The position numbers and the translations under genes are program-made. The notes under the pieces were generated by a model. The model was not told the origin of the DNA, did no database searches, and saw nothing but the letters and a program-made list of their open reading frames with translations. Of a DNA stretch of 18,687 nucleotides, positions 6,201 through 13,762 are shown piece by piece; within the stretch, counting starts at the first letter, position 1; the number at the start of each line of letters is the position of its first letter. This stretch comes from JAHFOW01 sp964370795 (GTDB taxonomy: Bacteria > Planctomycetota > Brocadiia > Brocadiales > Brocadiaceae), in contig CAYJME010000048.1 of the NCBI GenBank assembly GCA_964370795.1, positions 1 to 18,687 on the forward strand. Reading direction: 5' to 3'.

Positions 6201-7168
6201 AATGGTAAACGCTTCAGTCGGGAGACCGGTATCCAGAGTGCTGTAAGTTTATATCCATATTTCGACGCAATGTCCTGGAGGTCAAGGAAGCTTTGCCCAT
6301 TCGTAGTTTCAGGTATAATCTCAACCACCTTTTTGGCATCTGTTTTTCTACCATCTTTTTCCATAAGACAAGCAAGCGCCCTTGTCCCGCAATTGAGCAT
6401 GGAGAGTTTGCCTGATGTATAGCGTGAAAGCCGCTGTATCCAGTGTGAGGCATAGGTACGGTCACGCCAGTTTAACCCCTCCTGTTTCAACTCCCGGAAC
6501 AACTCCTTTGCTTCCTCAAAATTATTTTGATCGACCTTAAGGACGCCGAGTCGGAGTTTGGCCTTGTTCTTCAGGATTTTTGCACCCTCATAGTCTTTGT
6601 TTTTATTTTCTTCCAGTATCCATTTGAAACTTTCTTCTGCTTTGGTATATCTCCCATTATAATGGGCATCGCAACCTATATGGAGTATTGCCTCCGATAC
6701 CCACGGACTGTCGGGATATTTCTCCATGTGTTTCCTGAACATCGTAACAGCCCTTTTATATTTATGCTTATTCCACTCCTGAATAGCCCTGCCAAAGGAA
6801 AGATTGATCGCCTCTTCCCTTTTCTTATCGCTTATTTCATGGGTGGGATAAAGCTGACCACCAAGCTGTCCCGCAGCCATAATTTCTTCCCTTGTGGGAG
6901 GTCTCGTTAAATTTAGAGGCATTACAGAAGGTGCTACTCGGGGAATATTTGACTCAGGCTGGATTTGTGAATCTTCTCTCTGATATGTATCCCCATCTGA
7001 TTCCGGAGACGGTAAAGCTGAATTATTATCATTATGTGCATTTTGGAGAGATTTTGAAGATCTTAATCGAAAAGTTGCATCAGATCCCGATGAGATTGGT
7101 GCAAAGGAAGGTTGAAATACAAAAAAATGAACCAGGAAAATTGCTAAAACCTCTCTTATCCTTACCAT
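3221..7168 (-). CDS. Secreted Rhs/YD-repeat protein with N-terminal TPR-like and C39-peptidase-like domains
   Basis: The protein is 1315 residues. The ATG at 7168 follows a strong AGGAGAGGA site. Residues 1-23 look like a signal peptide, and 40-110 is a low-complexity linker. Residues about 120-245 are TPR-like helices. Residues about 255-360 resemble a C39 peptidase with Cys260 (LNCGTRAL), His339 (GHYWIL) and Asp355 (FDP) in catalytic order. A Cys/Gly-rich joint (GGCCG, 401-405) leads to the conserved entry block ending in LWYSSNIG and LSYNS (445-462). YD repeats (GNxTxxTYDxxG type) fill about 480-1240. The Rhs core ends with RYYDP, IGRFINKDPIG and DPWGL (about 1265-1305). Rhs shells enclose a C-terminal toxin released at the DPxGxx boundary. 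Here the frame stops 10 residues after DPWGL, but the toxin tip continues in frame beyond the TAG. About 15 residues (1129-1145) are out of register because of two compensating deletions. Expression is probably controlled by the riboswitch upstream. Confidence 0.9.
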   Translation of the reverse strand: MVRIREVLAIFLVHFFVFQPSFAPISSGSDATFRLRSSKSLQNAHNDNNSALPSPESDGDTYQREDSQIQPESNIPRVAPSVMPLNLTRPPTREEIMAAGQLGGQLYPTHEISDKKREEAINLSFGRAIQEWNKHKYKRAVTMFRKHMEKYPDSPWVSEAILHIGCDAHYNGRYTKAEESFKWILEENKNKDYEGAKILKNKAKLRLGVLKVDQNNFEEAKELFRELKQEGLNWRDRTYASHWIQRLSRYTSGKLSMLNCGTRALACLMEKDGRKTDAKKVVEIIPETTNGQSFLDLQDIASKYGYKLTALWIPVSRLKRLPLPAIMHIPAKNDGDSGHYWILEKISKDTLELFDPQSENRFHQGIGEFSREWSGNALVFSDKKKLPGIRLTESNRERIYGGCCGVPRPEDSLGNPGGGDKPPCGSPVWSVNVINMNLYVHDIPLWYSSNIGQSVSISLSYNSQSAIANNEPFGNKWQFNYGSYLVIDTGGNVTIFMPDGRRDVYSPNGSGGYNHPYQVYNTLTKVAENHFELKFPDDIVYVYNIPSGTNSLQPFLVEIRDPYNKKITFGYNANVRLTTITDALGRMTILTYNSQGLVTKVTDPFVRTALFKYDANRNLIKITDMGGHASSLSYDEDVYLTRILNEKGQWDFYIEPADYVQAYANDYPPPGANMWESYRITITNTLGEKEEYFYLGGCGSAIGISECGFSWYVSPKHYVSYISDSVNNFRSAPKTVYDLHKKVSGQGEISKITDPEGVSVSYEYDIATGDRTKIMDANGNATLVEYDARGNITKITDPLENNVLFSYDNHDNLISLVDPADNTYIYGYNEKDELINIIDPKNGTTTFTYNAYGEVATLKDAKKQLTTFTYDSQGNLTSMKNPLGGVNSYTYDTIGRVISYTDPGTNTTQYAYDNLDHLTEVTYPDGFVKYNNRDCCVLSSIIDRNGTLTFEYDELKRLKTFTDVYGKNISYEYDKSGNLITLTYPDGKSVNYAYDKADRLIRVTDWLGNVTSYEYDSTGGLARTIYPDGSVIVHLYDTANRLKSIRDFRADDTMNALFNYTLDKLGNRTEISSYQPVQATPASLNISYTYNADNQMLTAGSTGFEYDSNGNIIQKTTGTTVSTYGWDCLPSSLVVEIRMITNTMGNRVAKIKNSTETRYVVGPGGGLSSVLAETNASGTITAYYVYGLGLISKITSAGKAYFYHYDGLGNTIAMTDSTGNIVNQYAYDAFGRVISQTQTISNPFKYVGRFGVMDEGNGLLYMRARYYDPAIGRFINKDPIGFLGGLNLYAYVGNNPVNWIDPWGLFYFGKRPLSG
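3735..3783 (-). other. Compensating indels inside the YD-repeat region
   Basis: In the rhs reading frame this segment gives PSSLVVEIRMITNT, which is not YD-like. The neighbouring frame reads QFVGGGNTYDYKYDG, a perfect YD-repeat motif. A one-base loss after TTA and a five-base loss in a GATGGGATGGG-type direct repeat (now GATGGG) would explain it. The six lost bases restore the frame before GNRVAKI. Confidence 0.7.
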
Positions 7169-7291
7169 AAAATCCTCTCCTTTTTTGTCATAAGGTAAAA
7201 GTTTGCATAGCTCTCTTCAAAATGTCTGTTACAAGTTAGTACCCCTTAGATACAGGGGGTTGTGTTTGCTTCCTAAATAACAGAGTCAGTT

Positions 7292-7327
7292 CAACACCCT
7301 TTGTCCCGCTTTCTTAAGGGTGATTTT
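7292..7327. repeat. Degenerate half-copy of the 877-948 palindromic element
   Basis: CAACACCCTTTGTCCCGC followed by TTTCTTAAGGGTGATTT matches the left half of the element at 877 with a few changes. A small C4/G4 hairpin lies just beside it (about 7242-7259). Both lie in the untranslated leader of the rhs gene, between the riboswitch terminator and the ribosome site. Confidence 0.5.
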
Positions 7328-7407
7328 TATTATTCGTACACTGAAATCCGCTTAAATAAATGAAAATTCTCCTACAATCAAGTTAAATGCTTATGTATAA
7401 TTCCCTT

Positions 7408-7467
7408 AAAACAGAAAAGCCTTATTACTAAAGATATTTACTGAAAAACATCTTCGGCAGTAAGGCT
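7408..7467 (-). terminator. Riboswitch expression platform: intrinsic terminator
   Basis: On the minus strand AGCCTTA (7467-7461) can pair with TAAGGCT (7424-7418), followed at once by a T-rich tail TTTCTGTTTT (7417-7408). Extra pairing is available inside (CTG/CAG and AAGAT/ATCTT). The 5' arm of this stem lies inside the conserved AGATAGCC...TGCCGAAG part of the aptamer, so aptamer and terminator folds exclude each other. This predicts that ligand binding permits transcription of rhs (an ON switch). The pairing is read from sequence; the switching direction is inferred. Confidence 0.7.
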
Positions 7468-7550
7468 ATCTACTGTCACATCTTATCTTGTAGTTCCCGT
7501 CAGAGACCCTACACTTTGCGTCCCCCGCTCACTCAGGGTTTGCCTTTATC
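7450..7550 (-). promoter_or_regulatory. Cyclic-di-GMP-I (GEMM-I) riboswitch aptamer upstream of rhs
   Basis: On the minus strand the conserved blocks appear in order: GATAAAGGCAAACC (7550-7537), a hairpin with CCCTG/CGGGG stem and a GTGA GNRA-type loop (7532-7529), GGGACGCAAAG (7524-7514), GGGTCT (7509-7504), a variable hairpin, AGATAGCC (7471-7464) and TGCCGAAG. This is the signature of the GEMM-I class, which binds cyclic di-GMP. The G-G before CAAACC favours cyclic di-GMP over the cGAMP-preferring variant, although I cannot test this. It starts about 20 bases after the predicted transcription start and precedes the rhs start codon by about 280 bases. Confidence 0.9.
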
Positions 7551-7577
7551 GTTTACAATTAATTTTCGATCTAGAGA

Positions 7578-7606
7578 TAAATATCAATTAATATATAATA
7601 TGTCAA
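7578..7606 (-). promoter_or_regulatory. Sigma70-like promoter of the riboswitch-rhs transcript
   Basis: On the minus strand a perfect -35 box TTGACA (7606-7601) is separated by 17 bases from TATTTA (7583-7578). The expected start, near 7571, leaves a short 5' end before the GEMM-I aptamer. The surrounding DNA is very AT-rich. Confidence 0.75.
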
Positions 7607-7788
7607 GAAAAAAATTAAAAATTCTCATTTAACAGATATTAACTCTTTATAAATATCACATTCTTCCCTGGCCTTTTTTATGAAAAATATATCACAGAAA
7701 GAAACGGTTTTTTGCAGAGGCACAGTAACATATACCTTTTATTCTTTATTACCAATCTTGTTGCCAATAATGCCACAAAATATTTCGG

Positions 7789-7816
7789 TTGTGCTTTTTT
7801 CTGTGTTTTGTATAAT
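7789..7816 (+). promoter_or_regulatory. Promoter-like boxes next to the start of the binding-protein gene
   Basis: TTGTGC (7789-7794), a 16-base spacer and a perfect TATAAT (7811-7816) lie just before the ATG at 7823. Transcription would begin at or next to that ATG, giving a leaderless message, and there is no ribosome site between. The two promoters in this intergenic region point away from each other (rhs leftward, signalling cluster rightward). Confidence 0.55.
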
Positions 7817-7822
7817 CCTTTT

Positions 7823-8827
7823 ATGCTTCGATTCATAGAAAAATGTGGGCAGAGATTCTCCATATTTTTGGCGTATTTCATTTTGTTTTCAATGACTGTC
7901 TCTGCTCACGCAGACGAAACTGCCTTAAAAAAGGTATCTTTCATTCCTCACTGGGTGCCGCAGGCCCAGTTTGCAGGATATTATATTGCGTATGAAAAGG
8001 GAATATACAGGAAATATGGTATTGACCTTACGATTATTGAGGGCGGACCCGACCGGCTTGCTTCTGATTATTTGAGGGAAGGAAAGGCGGATTTTGCCAC
8101 CTCCTGGCTTTCCACAGCGATACAGAAAAAGGCGCACGGTGTATGGCTTGTGAATATTGCACAGATGGTGCAGCGTTCTGCCCTCATGCTTGTTGCCAGG
8201 AAATCCAGCGGAATTCAAAAACCGGAGGATATGAACGGGAAGAAGGTGGGTCTCTGGGACGCTGATTATCAATTACAACCACGCGCATTGTTCAGGAAGT
8301 ACAACCTGAACGTCCGTGTCGTCCCTCAATCCTTTTCTGTAAATCTCTTTCTCCGGGGCGGTGTAGATATCGCCACCGTCATGTGGTATAACGAGTACCA
8401 CACCATCATCAATTCGGGTCTCAATCCGGATGAAATAACCAGCTTTTTCTTCCATGACTACGGTCTCAATTTTCCTGAAGACGGTATCTATACAATGGAA
8501 GACACCCTGATCAAGGAACCCGAACTGTGCTGCGCATTTGTGAATGCATCGCTGGAAGGCTGGAAGTACACGTTTGATCATCCGGCGGAGGCGCTCGATA
8601 TTATGATGAGGTATGCGGCACAAGCGCATCTTCCTTCAAACCGCATTCATCAGAAGTGGATGCTGGAACGGATGAAGGACCTGATGCTTCCGGGAAATGG
8701 CGATATGCCGATGGGAATGCTCCTGCCTTCAGACTATGATCGGGTAGCCCGGACCTTGAAGGAATGCGGTTCAATAGATACGATTCCCGATTTCGCTGCC
8801 TTTTACAGGAAGTGCGGCGGGCAATGA
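7823..8827 (+). CDS. NMT1/THI5-like periplasmic substrate-binding protein
   Basis: The protein is 334 residues from the ATG at 7823. I preferred this start because it begins a clean signal peptide ending SAHA|DE at residue 30; the frame is open further upstream but only from a TTG. The mature protein opens with the family hallmark HWVPQAQFAGYYIAYEKG (43-60), followed by YGIDLTI and a GGPD loop. Such proteins bind small nitrogenous or sulfonate-type ligands for ABC importers, or serve as sensory inputs. No permease or ATPase gene follows. Instead the stop codon overlaps the start of a Cache-PP2C phosphatase (ATGA at 8824-8827), which suggests that this protein delivers a ligand signal to the phosphatase. 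The family is confident; the ligand is unknown. A TATAAT sits 6 bases before the start, so the message may be leaderless. Confidence 0.87.
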   Translation: MLRFIEKCGQRFSIFLAYFILFSMTVSAHADETALKKVSFIPHWVPQAQFAGYYIAYEKGIYRKYGIDLTIIEGGPDRLASDYLREGKADFATSWLSTAIQKKAHGVWLVNIAQMVQRSALMLVARKSSGIQKPEDMNGKKVGLWDADYQLQPRALFRKYNLNVRVVPQSFSVNLFLRGGVDIATVMWYNEYHTIINSGLNPDEITSFFFHDYGLNFPEDGIYTMEDTLIKEPELCCAFVNASLEGWKYTFDHPAEALDIMMRYAAQAHLPSNRIHQKWMLERMKDLMLPGNGDMPMGMLLPSDYDRVARTLKECGSIDTIPDFAAFYRKCGGQ

Positions 8828-10764
8828 TAAAAAACAGGGGCATTGCGTTTAAACTCATCGTCCTCATTCTTTCCTGCACGGTACTTATCTTTGCCGGCAT
8901 ATTTGGCTATAACTATCAGTATTCACGCAGGATGATCGAAAGAAATGCGGAAGAAAATGCAAGGAGTCTCACGACTACTACGGTAAACAGGATAGAAACA
9001 ATACTGAAATCCATCGAAAAGATCCCTGAAAATATGACGTATTTTCTCGAAAACACCTCGTATAACAAGAGGGAACTCATTAATCTGATTCACTCTGTAG
9101 TCAAGAATAACCAGGAAATTTACGGTTCTACCGTCTCTTTTGAGCCATATACCTTTGATAAAAAATCCCTCTATTTTGCGCCGTATTTCTATAAGAGTCA
9201 GGGGAAGGTTAAATTTACCTACTTAGGCGGTGAGATGTACAGATACTTTTATATGGACTGGTATCAAATCCCAAAAGAGCTTAATAGCCCTGTGTGGAGT
9301 GAACCCTACTACGATGTAGGCGGTGGAAATATCATTATGTGCACATATTCAATGCCATTCTATAAAGTAGTCTCAGGAAAGCGGCAATTTACAGGTATAG
9401 CAACCGCCGATATATCCCTGGAATGGTTGCGGGAGATTGTTGCGTCTATCAGGATTGCCAGGACTGGATACGGTTTTCTCATTTCGAAAAATGGCATGAT
9501 AGTTACTCATCCCGAGAAGCATTTCATCATGAATGAAACCCTTTTCAGCATTGCCGAGGCGAGGAACGATATTCACTTGCGCGAAACAGGCAGGGAGATG
9601 ATTCGCGGTAAGTCGGGGTTTGTGCTTATCAGTGATTTTGTTTCCGGCAAGAAATGCTGGTTGTTGTATGCCCCCTTGCCCTCCAGCGGCTGGTCTCTCG
9701 GCGTGGTCTTTCCCAGGGATGAATTAATGGCGGACGTTATTAGTCTGAACCGGACGGTATCAAGACTTGGAATTGCAGGCATTGAAGCGCTCTTTGGTGT
9801 TATTATTGTCATAGCGCATTCCATTGCCCGTCCTGTGCGTGTTTTAGCAAAGGCTACACAGGATATTGCAAAGGGAAATCTGGACGTCGAAATCCCTGTC
9901 ATAAAATCGAGGGATGAGGTTGGTTATCTGGCAGATTCTTTTATCTCTATGAAATCAGCGTTGAAACAATACATAAAAGATTTAACAGACACCACGGCTG
10001 TAAAAGAGAGGATAGAAAGCGAATTGAAGATTGCCCACGATATCCAGATGAGCATCCTGCCAAAAATATTTCCGCCCTTTCCTAACAGAACAGAATTTGA
10101 TATTTATGCTGTGATTGAGCCTGCAAAAGAGGTTGGCGGGGATTTCTATGATTTCTTTCTGATAGAAGACAACCTGTATTTTGTTATAGGCGATGTCTCC
10201 GGAAAAGGTGTGCCGGCTTCCCTTTTTATGGCAGTAACCAAGACCCTTATAAAAGCAAAGACCACAAAGGGCATGCTTCCCGACGAGATATTGAGAAGGG
10301 TGAACAAGGATTTGTGTGACGGGAATGAGGCGAGTATGTTTGTGACCATTTTTTGCGGTTTGTTAAATACGCAGACCGGCGAGGTATATTACAGCAATGG
10401 CGGCCATAATATCCCCTATCTCCTGCATGGTGATGGCGGTGTGGAACTCTTACCCAATACAGGTGGAATGGCGTTGGGAGTGATGGAAGACGTTGCGTAT
10501 CAGTCAAACAAAATCATACTTAAGACCAATGACAGTCTCTTTCTCTATACAGATGGCGTTACTGAAGCCATTGATGCCCATGAAGAACAATACTCGGACC
10601 TCCGTTTGAAAGAGTTATTGCAGCGGTCTTCTGCATTTTCACCAACAGAAATTATTCCTGAAATTGTAAATGATGTAAAACGTTTTTCTTCAGGCGTTCC
10701 GCAGGCTGACGATATAACCATACTGGCATTGCAATATTTTGGTTGCGGCTGCACTACGTTATGA
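8824..10764 (+). CDS. Cache-HAMP-PP2C (SpoIIE/RsbU-type) serine phosphatase sensor
   Basis: The protein is 646 residues. The ATG at 8824 overlaps the previous stop (ATGA), with AGGAAG upstream. Layout: transmembrane helix 1 at about 7-29; extracytoplasmic Cache-type sensor at about 35-310 (including YMDWYQIP and WSEPYYDVGGG, typical dCache strands); transmembrane helix 2 at about 314-334; HAMP at about 335-388; a short coiled coil; PP2C domain at about 405-640. Metal-binding aspartates are visible: D440 (VGGDFYDF), D457 (GDVSGKG), D577 (YTDG) and D629/D630 (QADD). Proteins of this kind dephosphorylate a STAS antagonist in a partner switch, and the kinase and a STAS protein are encoded immediately downstream. 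The external signal may be a small molecule sensed by the Cache domain, or the binding protein encoded just upstream. Confidence 0.92.
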   Translation: MIKNRGIAFKLIVLILSCTVLIFAGIFGYNYQYSRRMIERNAEENARSLTTTTVNRIETILKSIEKIPENMTYFLENTSYNKRELINLIHSVVKNNQEIYGSTVSFEPYTFDKKSLYFAPYFYKSQGKVKFTYLGGEMYRYFYMDWYQIPKELNSPVWSEPYYDVGGGNIIMCTYSMPFYKVVSGKRQFTGIATADISLEWLREIVASIRIARTGYGFLISKNGMIVTHPEKHFIMNETLFSIAEARNDIHLRETGREMIRGKSGFVLISDFVSGKKCWLLYAPLPSSGWSLGVVFPRDELMADVISLNRTVSRLGIAGIEALFGVIIVIAHSIARPVRVLAKATQDIAKGNLDVEIPVIKSRDEVGYLADSFISMKSALKQYIKDLTDTTAVKERIESELKIAHDIQMSILPKIFPPFPNRTEFDIYAVIEPAKEVGGDFYDFFLIEDNLYFVIGDVSGKGVPASLFMAVTKTLIKAKTTKGMLPDEILRRVNKDLCDGNEASMFVTIFCGLLNTQTGEVYYSNGGHNIPYLLHGDGGVELLPNTGGMALGVMEDVAYQSNKIILKTNDSLFLYTDGVTEAIDAHEEQYSDLRLKELLQRSSAFSPTEIIPEIVNDVKRFSSGVPQADDITILALQYFGCGCTTL

Positions 10765-11183
10765 GTAATACGATTGCATTTCAATTAAAGAACAATCTGA
10801 ACGAACTTGAAAAACTCACCCGGCTGGTGGATGAGTTTGGAGAAAAGAATCGTCTTGCACCCGATGATTTATACGCCCTGCATTTGTCGCTCGATGAGGT
10901 GCTTACGAACATTATTTCTTACGGATACAGCGATGTAAATGAACACCTAATAGCAATTTGCATTGCTCTCAAGGATAAAGAACTCATAGCAGAAGTAGAG
11001 GACGACGGCAATCCATTCGACCCATCAGAAGTACCGGAACCGGATTTAGAACAACCACTTGAGAAAAGGGCAATTGGCGGATTGGGCATCCACCTTGTCA
11101 GGAAGATGATGGATGCACTTGAATACAGGCGAAAAGATGGCAAAAATCTCCTGACAATGAAGAGGAAAGTTAAAAATTTATAG
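10761..11183 (+). CDS. RsbW-like anti-sigma factor serine kinase (HATPase)
   Basis: The protein is 140 residues. The ATG at 10761 overlaps the phosphatase stop (ATGA). The GHKL ATP-binding motifs are all present: N-box LSLDEVLTNII (E46, N50), G1 EDDGNPFDP (D81/D82, G83) and G2 GGLGIHLV (106-113). Its size is that of the RsbW/SpoIIAB/BtrW group. Such kinases phosphorylate a STAS antagonist and sequester a sigma factor or another target. No sigma factor gene is seen in the window, so the final target is unknown. Confidence 0.92.
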   Translation: MSNTIAFQLKNNLNELEKLTRLVDEFGEKNRLAPDDLYALHLSLDEVLTNIISYGYSDVNEHLIAICIALKDKELIAEVEDDGNPFDPSEVPEPDLEQPLEKRAIGGLGIHLVRKMMDALEYRRKDGKNLLTMKRKVKNL

Positions 11184-11195
11184 GGAGGAGAAATC

Positions 11196-11534
11196 ATGAA
11201 AATATCTGAGGAAAGTAGGGGAGACGTTGTTGTTCTCGACATAGAAGGACATTTGAATGCTATTACATGCAATGATTTAGAAAAGAGACTCAATACATTA
11301 ATAGAGCGGGGAGAAAAACTTTTTTTACTTGATTTTCCCAGGCTAGATTATATAAGCAGTGCGGGACTGCGCGTACTTCTTGTTACCGCAAAAAAACTGA
11401 AGACGTGCAATGGACAAATAGTACTTGCTTCTGTGAAAGGTCAGGTTAAAAAGGTTTTTGATGCTGCCGGATTTTCCGCGCTCTTTCGCATGTTTAACAC
11501 ACGCGAAGAAGCAATGAGGAATTTTTGTTCGTAG
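11196..11534 (+). CDS. STAS-domain anti-sigma factor antagonist (RsbV/SpoIIAA-like)
   Basis: The protein is 112 residues, with a strong ribosome site (GGGAGGAG, 11183-11190) 5 bases before the ATG. It is a single STAS domain. The phosphorylation loop reads RLDYISSAGLRVLL; Ser55 aligns with the phosphorylated Ser of RsbV/SpoIIAA. It lies 12 bases after the kinase gene. In the expected circuit the RsbW-like kinase phosphorylates Ser55, the PP2C enzyme upstream removes the phosphate, and the unphosphorylated form frees the kinase's other partner. A palindromic repeat begins on its stop codon. Confidence 0.93.
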   Translation: MKISEESRGDVVVLDIEGHLNAITCNDLEKRLNTLIERGEKLFLLDFPRLDYISSAGLRVLLVTAKKLKTCNGQIVLASVKGQVKKVFDAAGFSALFRMFNTREEAMRNFCS

Positions 11535-11581
11535 TAGCGACTTTAGTCGCTTCACGGGCATAACGCTAAAGCCGTTATTAC
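11531..11581. repeat. REP-like double hairpin abutting the STAS stop codon
   Basis: GTAGTAGCGACTTTAGTCGC contains the perfect palindrome GCGACT-TT-AGTCGC. It is followed by TAACGCTAAAGCCGTTATTAC, which is an imperfect reverse complement of the first arm. No T-run follows, so it is a repeat rather than a standard terminator, though it may attenuate transcription between the STAS gene and the next gene. A related half-copy is at 14846-14866. Confidence 0.7.
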
Positions 11582-11649
11582 AAGATGTCCATTATGTAAG
11601 GCAGAACGAAGAAAGTCTTTACTACAAGCTGTAAAGATGTCTCTGTGGG

Positions 11650-13695
11650 ATGTCTTCCAATACGATAGAGAACAATATGAACAAATCTCAATCATCCCAT
11701 AATCGATCTGCGCAACGCGCGTGGTGGTTTGCCATGCGGCGCTTGTCATTTGGTATTTTTCTCATAGTCTTACTTTCCGGTATTTTATTGTATGCGGATA
11801 GAAAGCCAAAAAAATCAGCAGTAAAAAAGATGTTTCACATCGCTATTATGCAGCATGCGTCACAAGCTGCCCTGGACGAGGGCGTTCAGGGCATAATAGA
11901 CGGTCTTGCTGAAGGTGGTTACAAAGACGGGGAAACTATTGCCATCAGACGGTACAGTGCAGAAAATGATATGGCAACCGCCAATGCAATTGCCAGGGAT
12001 ATTACCACTGGACAGTTCGACCTCATTATGACGGTGAGTACGTTATCTCTCCAATCGGTGGCAGGCGTTAATAAGGAAGGAAAAACACGCCATGTATTTG
12101 CCATCGTCTCCGACCCTGCAGGCGCCGGGGTGGGTATTTCACGTGAAGACCCGCTCGACCATCCCAAACACCTCGCCGGTTTTGGTTCTATGCAACCCGT
12201 GAAAGAGACATTTCGCCTTGTCGTAAAACTCTATCCCGGATTAAAAACAGTTGGCGTGGTATGGAATCCGTCAGAACAGAATTCTGAGGCAAATGTGCGT
12301 CTTGCGCGTGATATCTGCAATGAACTGGGCATTTCGCTCTTAGAGGCAAACGTTGATACTACATCTGCAGTCTTTGAGGCTGCAAGTTCTCTGGTTGCAC
12401 GTGGAGCAGGGGCGTTGTGGATAGGAGCCGATACAACCGTAATCACCGCATCGGATACAGTTATTTCTGCTGCAAAAAAGGGAAATATCCCTGTTTTTAC
12501 GAGCATTTCACCTTTAACACATAAAGGAGCACTCTTTGATCTCGGCGCTAATTATCATGAAGTGGGCAGGCTTGCAGGCGTGCTTGCAGGGGAGATTCTC
12601 CGCGGCAAAGATCCGGCAACAGTGCCGGCCACCAATATCGTTCCGGAAAAATTTATTATCAATAAGCAGGCTTTGAATGGACTAAAAGACCCCTGGAGAC
12701 TGACAGAGGATGTCCTTCATCGCGCCGATGAGGTAATTGATGAAGCAGGGAATATTATAAAAGAAGTTGTTGTGTCATCAAAACAACCACAAGGACGGGT
12801 CTATAAGATTGGGATTGTGTATTTTGCCCCTGAACCCGGCGCCGATTCATGTATGCAGGGACTCTTTGACGGATTCCGGGATTTAGGATTGGAAGAAGGG
12901 AAGAATCTTGAAATTCGTAAGACACATGCACAGGCTGAGATTGTTAATATCCCCGCATTGCTCCAAAATTATGACAACCAGGAACTCGACCTCATTATAA
13001 CAATGACGACCCCCTGCCTGACGGCTGCATGCAGTATGGTCAAAAAAAAGCCGGTTGTTTTTACCTACGTCTACGATCCGATTGCTGCTGGTGCAGGAAA
13101 AACCCGTACCGACCACCTTCCGCACATTACAGGAGTTGGTTCCTTTCCACCTGTCAGGGATACGGTTGATTTAATCCAAAGACTCGTGCCAGGAATACGA
13201 TCTGTGGGAACGCTTTATAATAGCTCAGAAGCGAACTCCCGGAAGGTAGTTGCCGTGGGTCGTGATATGTTTCGGCAGCGTGGAATAAAGCTTGAAGAGG
13301 TTGCAGTCACAGGCACAAACGAGGTATTCCAGGCTGCACAGGTGCTGGCGCACAGAAATATTCAGGCATTCTGGATAACGGGCGATAACACGGCAATTCA
13401 GGCGTTTGACGGCATTGTAAAAGTGGCAAACGATTATAAATTGCCCATCATTAATAATGACCCAGAATTTGTTGAGCGTGGCGTCCTTGCCTGTATCGGG
13501 CTGGGATATTACCAGGCTGGATATGCAGCGGCAAAATTGGCGATGCGTGTTCTGCAGGGGGAAAGCACGAAAAATTTACCCTTCGAGGAGGTTGCAATCA
13601 AGACAACATTGCTCAACCTTGCGGTTGCACGGAAATTGGGCGTTACCTTTCCACCTGAACTTGTTCGTGAATGTGATGTCGTTGTGAATAAGTGA
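11650..13695 (+). CDS. Tandem double ABC_sub_bind (TrpX-like) substrate-binding protein
   Basis: The protein is 681 residues from 11650. ATG 11677 (residue 10) is an equally possible start; neither has a strong ribosome site. A membrane anchor or signal segment is at about 30-49 (RRLSFGIFLIVLLSGILL). Two homologous Venus-flytrap units follow, at about 61-345 and 384-675. Matching landmarks are DP-x2-AG-(V/A)-G (VSDPAGAGVG and VYDPIAAGAG), G-(F/V)-GS-(M/F)-x-PV, and (V/T)-x-(W/Y)-N-x-SE-x-NS. The family (PF04392-type, TrpX group) normally supplies amino acids or similar ligands to an ABC importer and has one unit, so this is an internal duplication. No transporter partner is encoded here. Position behind a partner-switch operon and beside a third unit (13763-14825) suggests a sensory or scavenging role. 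The ligand is unknown. Confidence 0.85.
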   Translation: MSSNTIENNMNKSQSSHNRSAQRAWWFAMRRLSFGIFLIVLLSGILLYADRKPKKSAVKKMFHIAIMQHASQAALDEGVQGIIDGLAEGGYKDGETIAIRRYSAENDMATANAIARDITTGQFDLIMTVSTLSLQSVAGVNKEGKTRHVFAIVSDPAGAGVGISREDPLDHPKHLAGFGSMQPVKETFRLVVKLYPGLKTVGVVWNPSEQNSEANVRLARDICNELGISLLEANVDTTSAVFEAASSLVARGAGALWIGADTTVITASDTVISAAKKGNIPVFTSISPLTHKGALFDLGANYHEVGRLAGVLAGEILRGKDPATVPATNIVPEKFIINKQALNGLKDPWRLTEDVLHRADEVIDEAGNIIKEVVVSSKQPQGRVYKIGIVYFAPEPGADSCMQGLFDGFRDLGLEEGKNLEIRKTHAQAEIVNIPALLQNYDNQELDLIITMTTPCLTAACSMVKKKPVVFTYVYDPIAAGAGKTRTDHLPHITGVGSFPPVRDTVDLIQRLVPGIRSVGTLYNSSEANSRKVVAVGRDMFRQRGIKLEEVAVTGTNEVFQAAQVLAHRNIQAFWITGDNTAIQAFDGIVKVANDYKLPIINNDPEFVERGVLACIGLGYYQAGYAAAKLAMRVLQGESTKNLPFEEVAIKTTLLNLAVARKLGVTFPPELVRECDVVVNK

Positions 13696-13762
13696 AGTAA
13701 AAATAATATCAAAGAAAAAAGAAACGGATTATTTATTTTTATGAAGCGTTCGGGCTAAGAAC

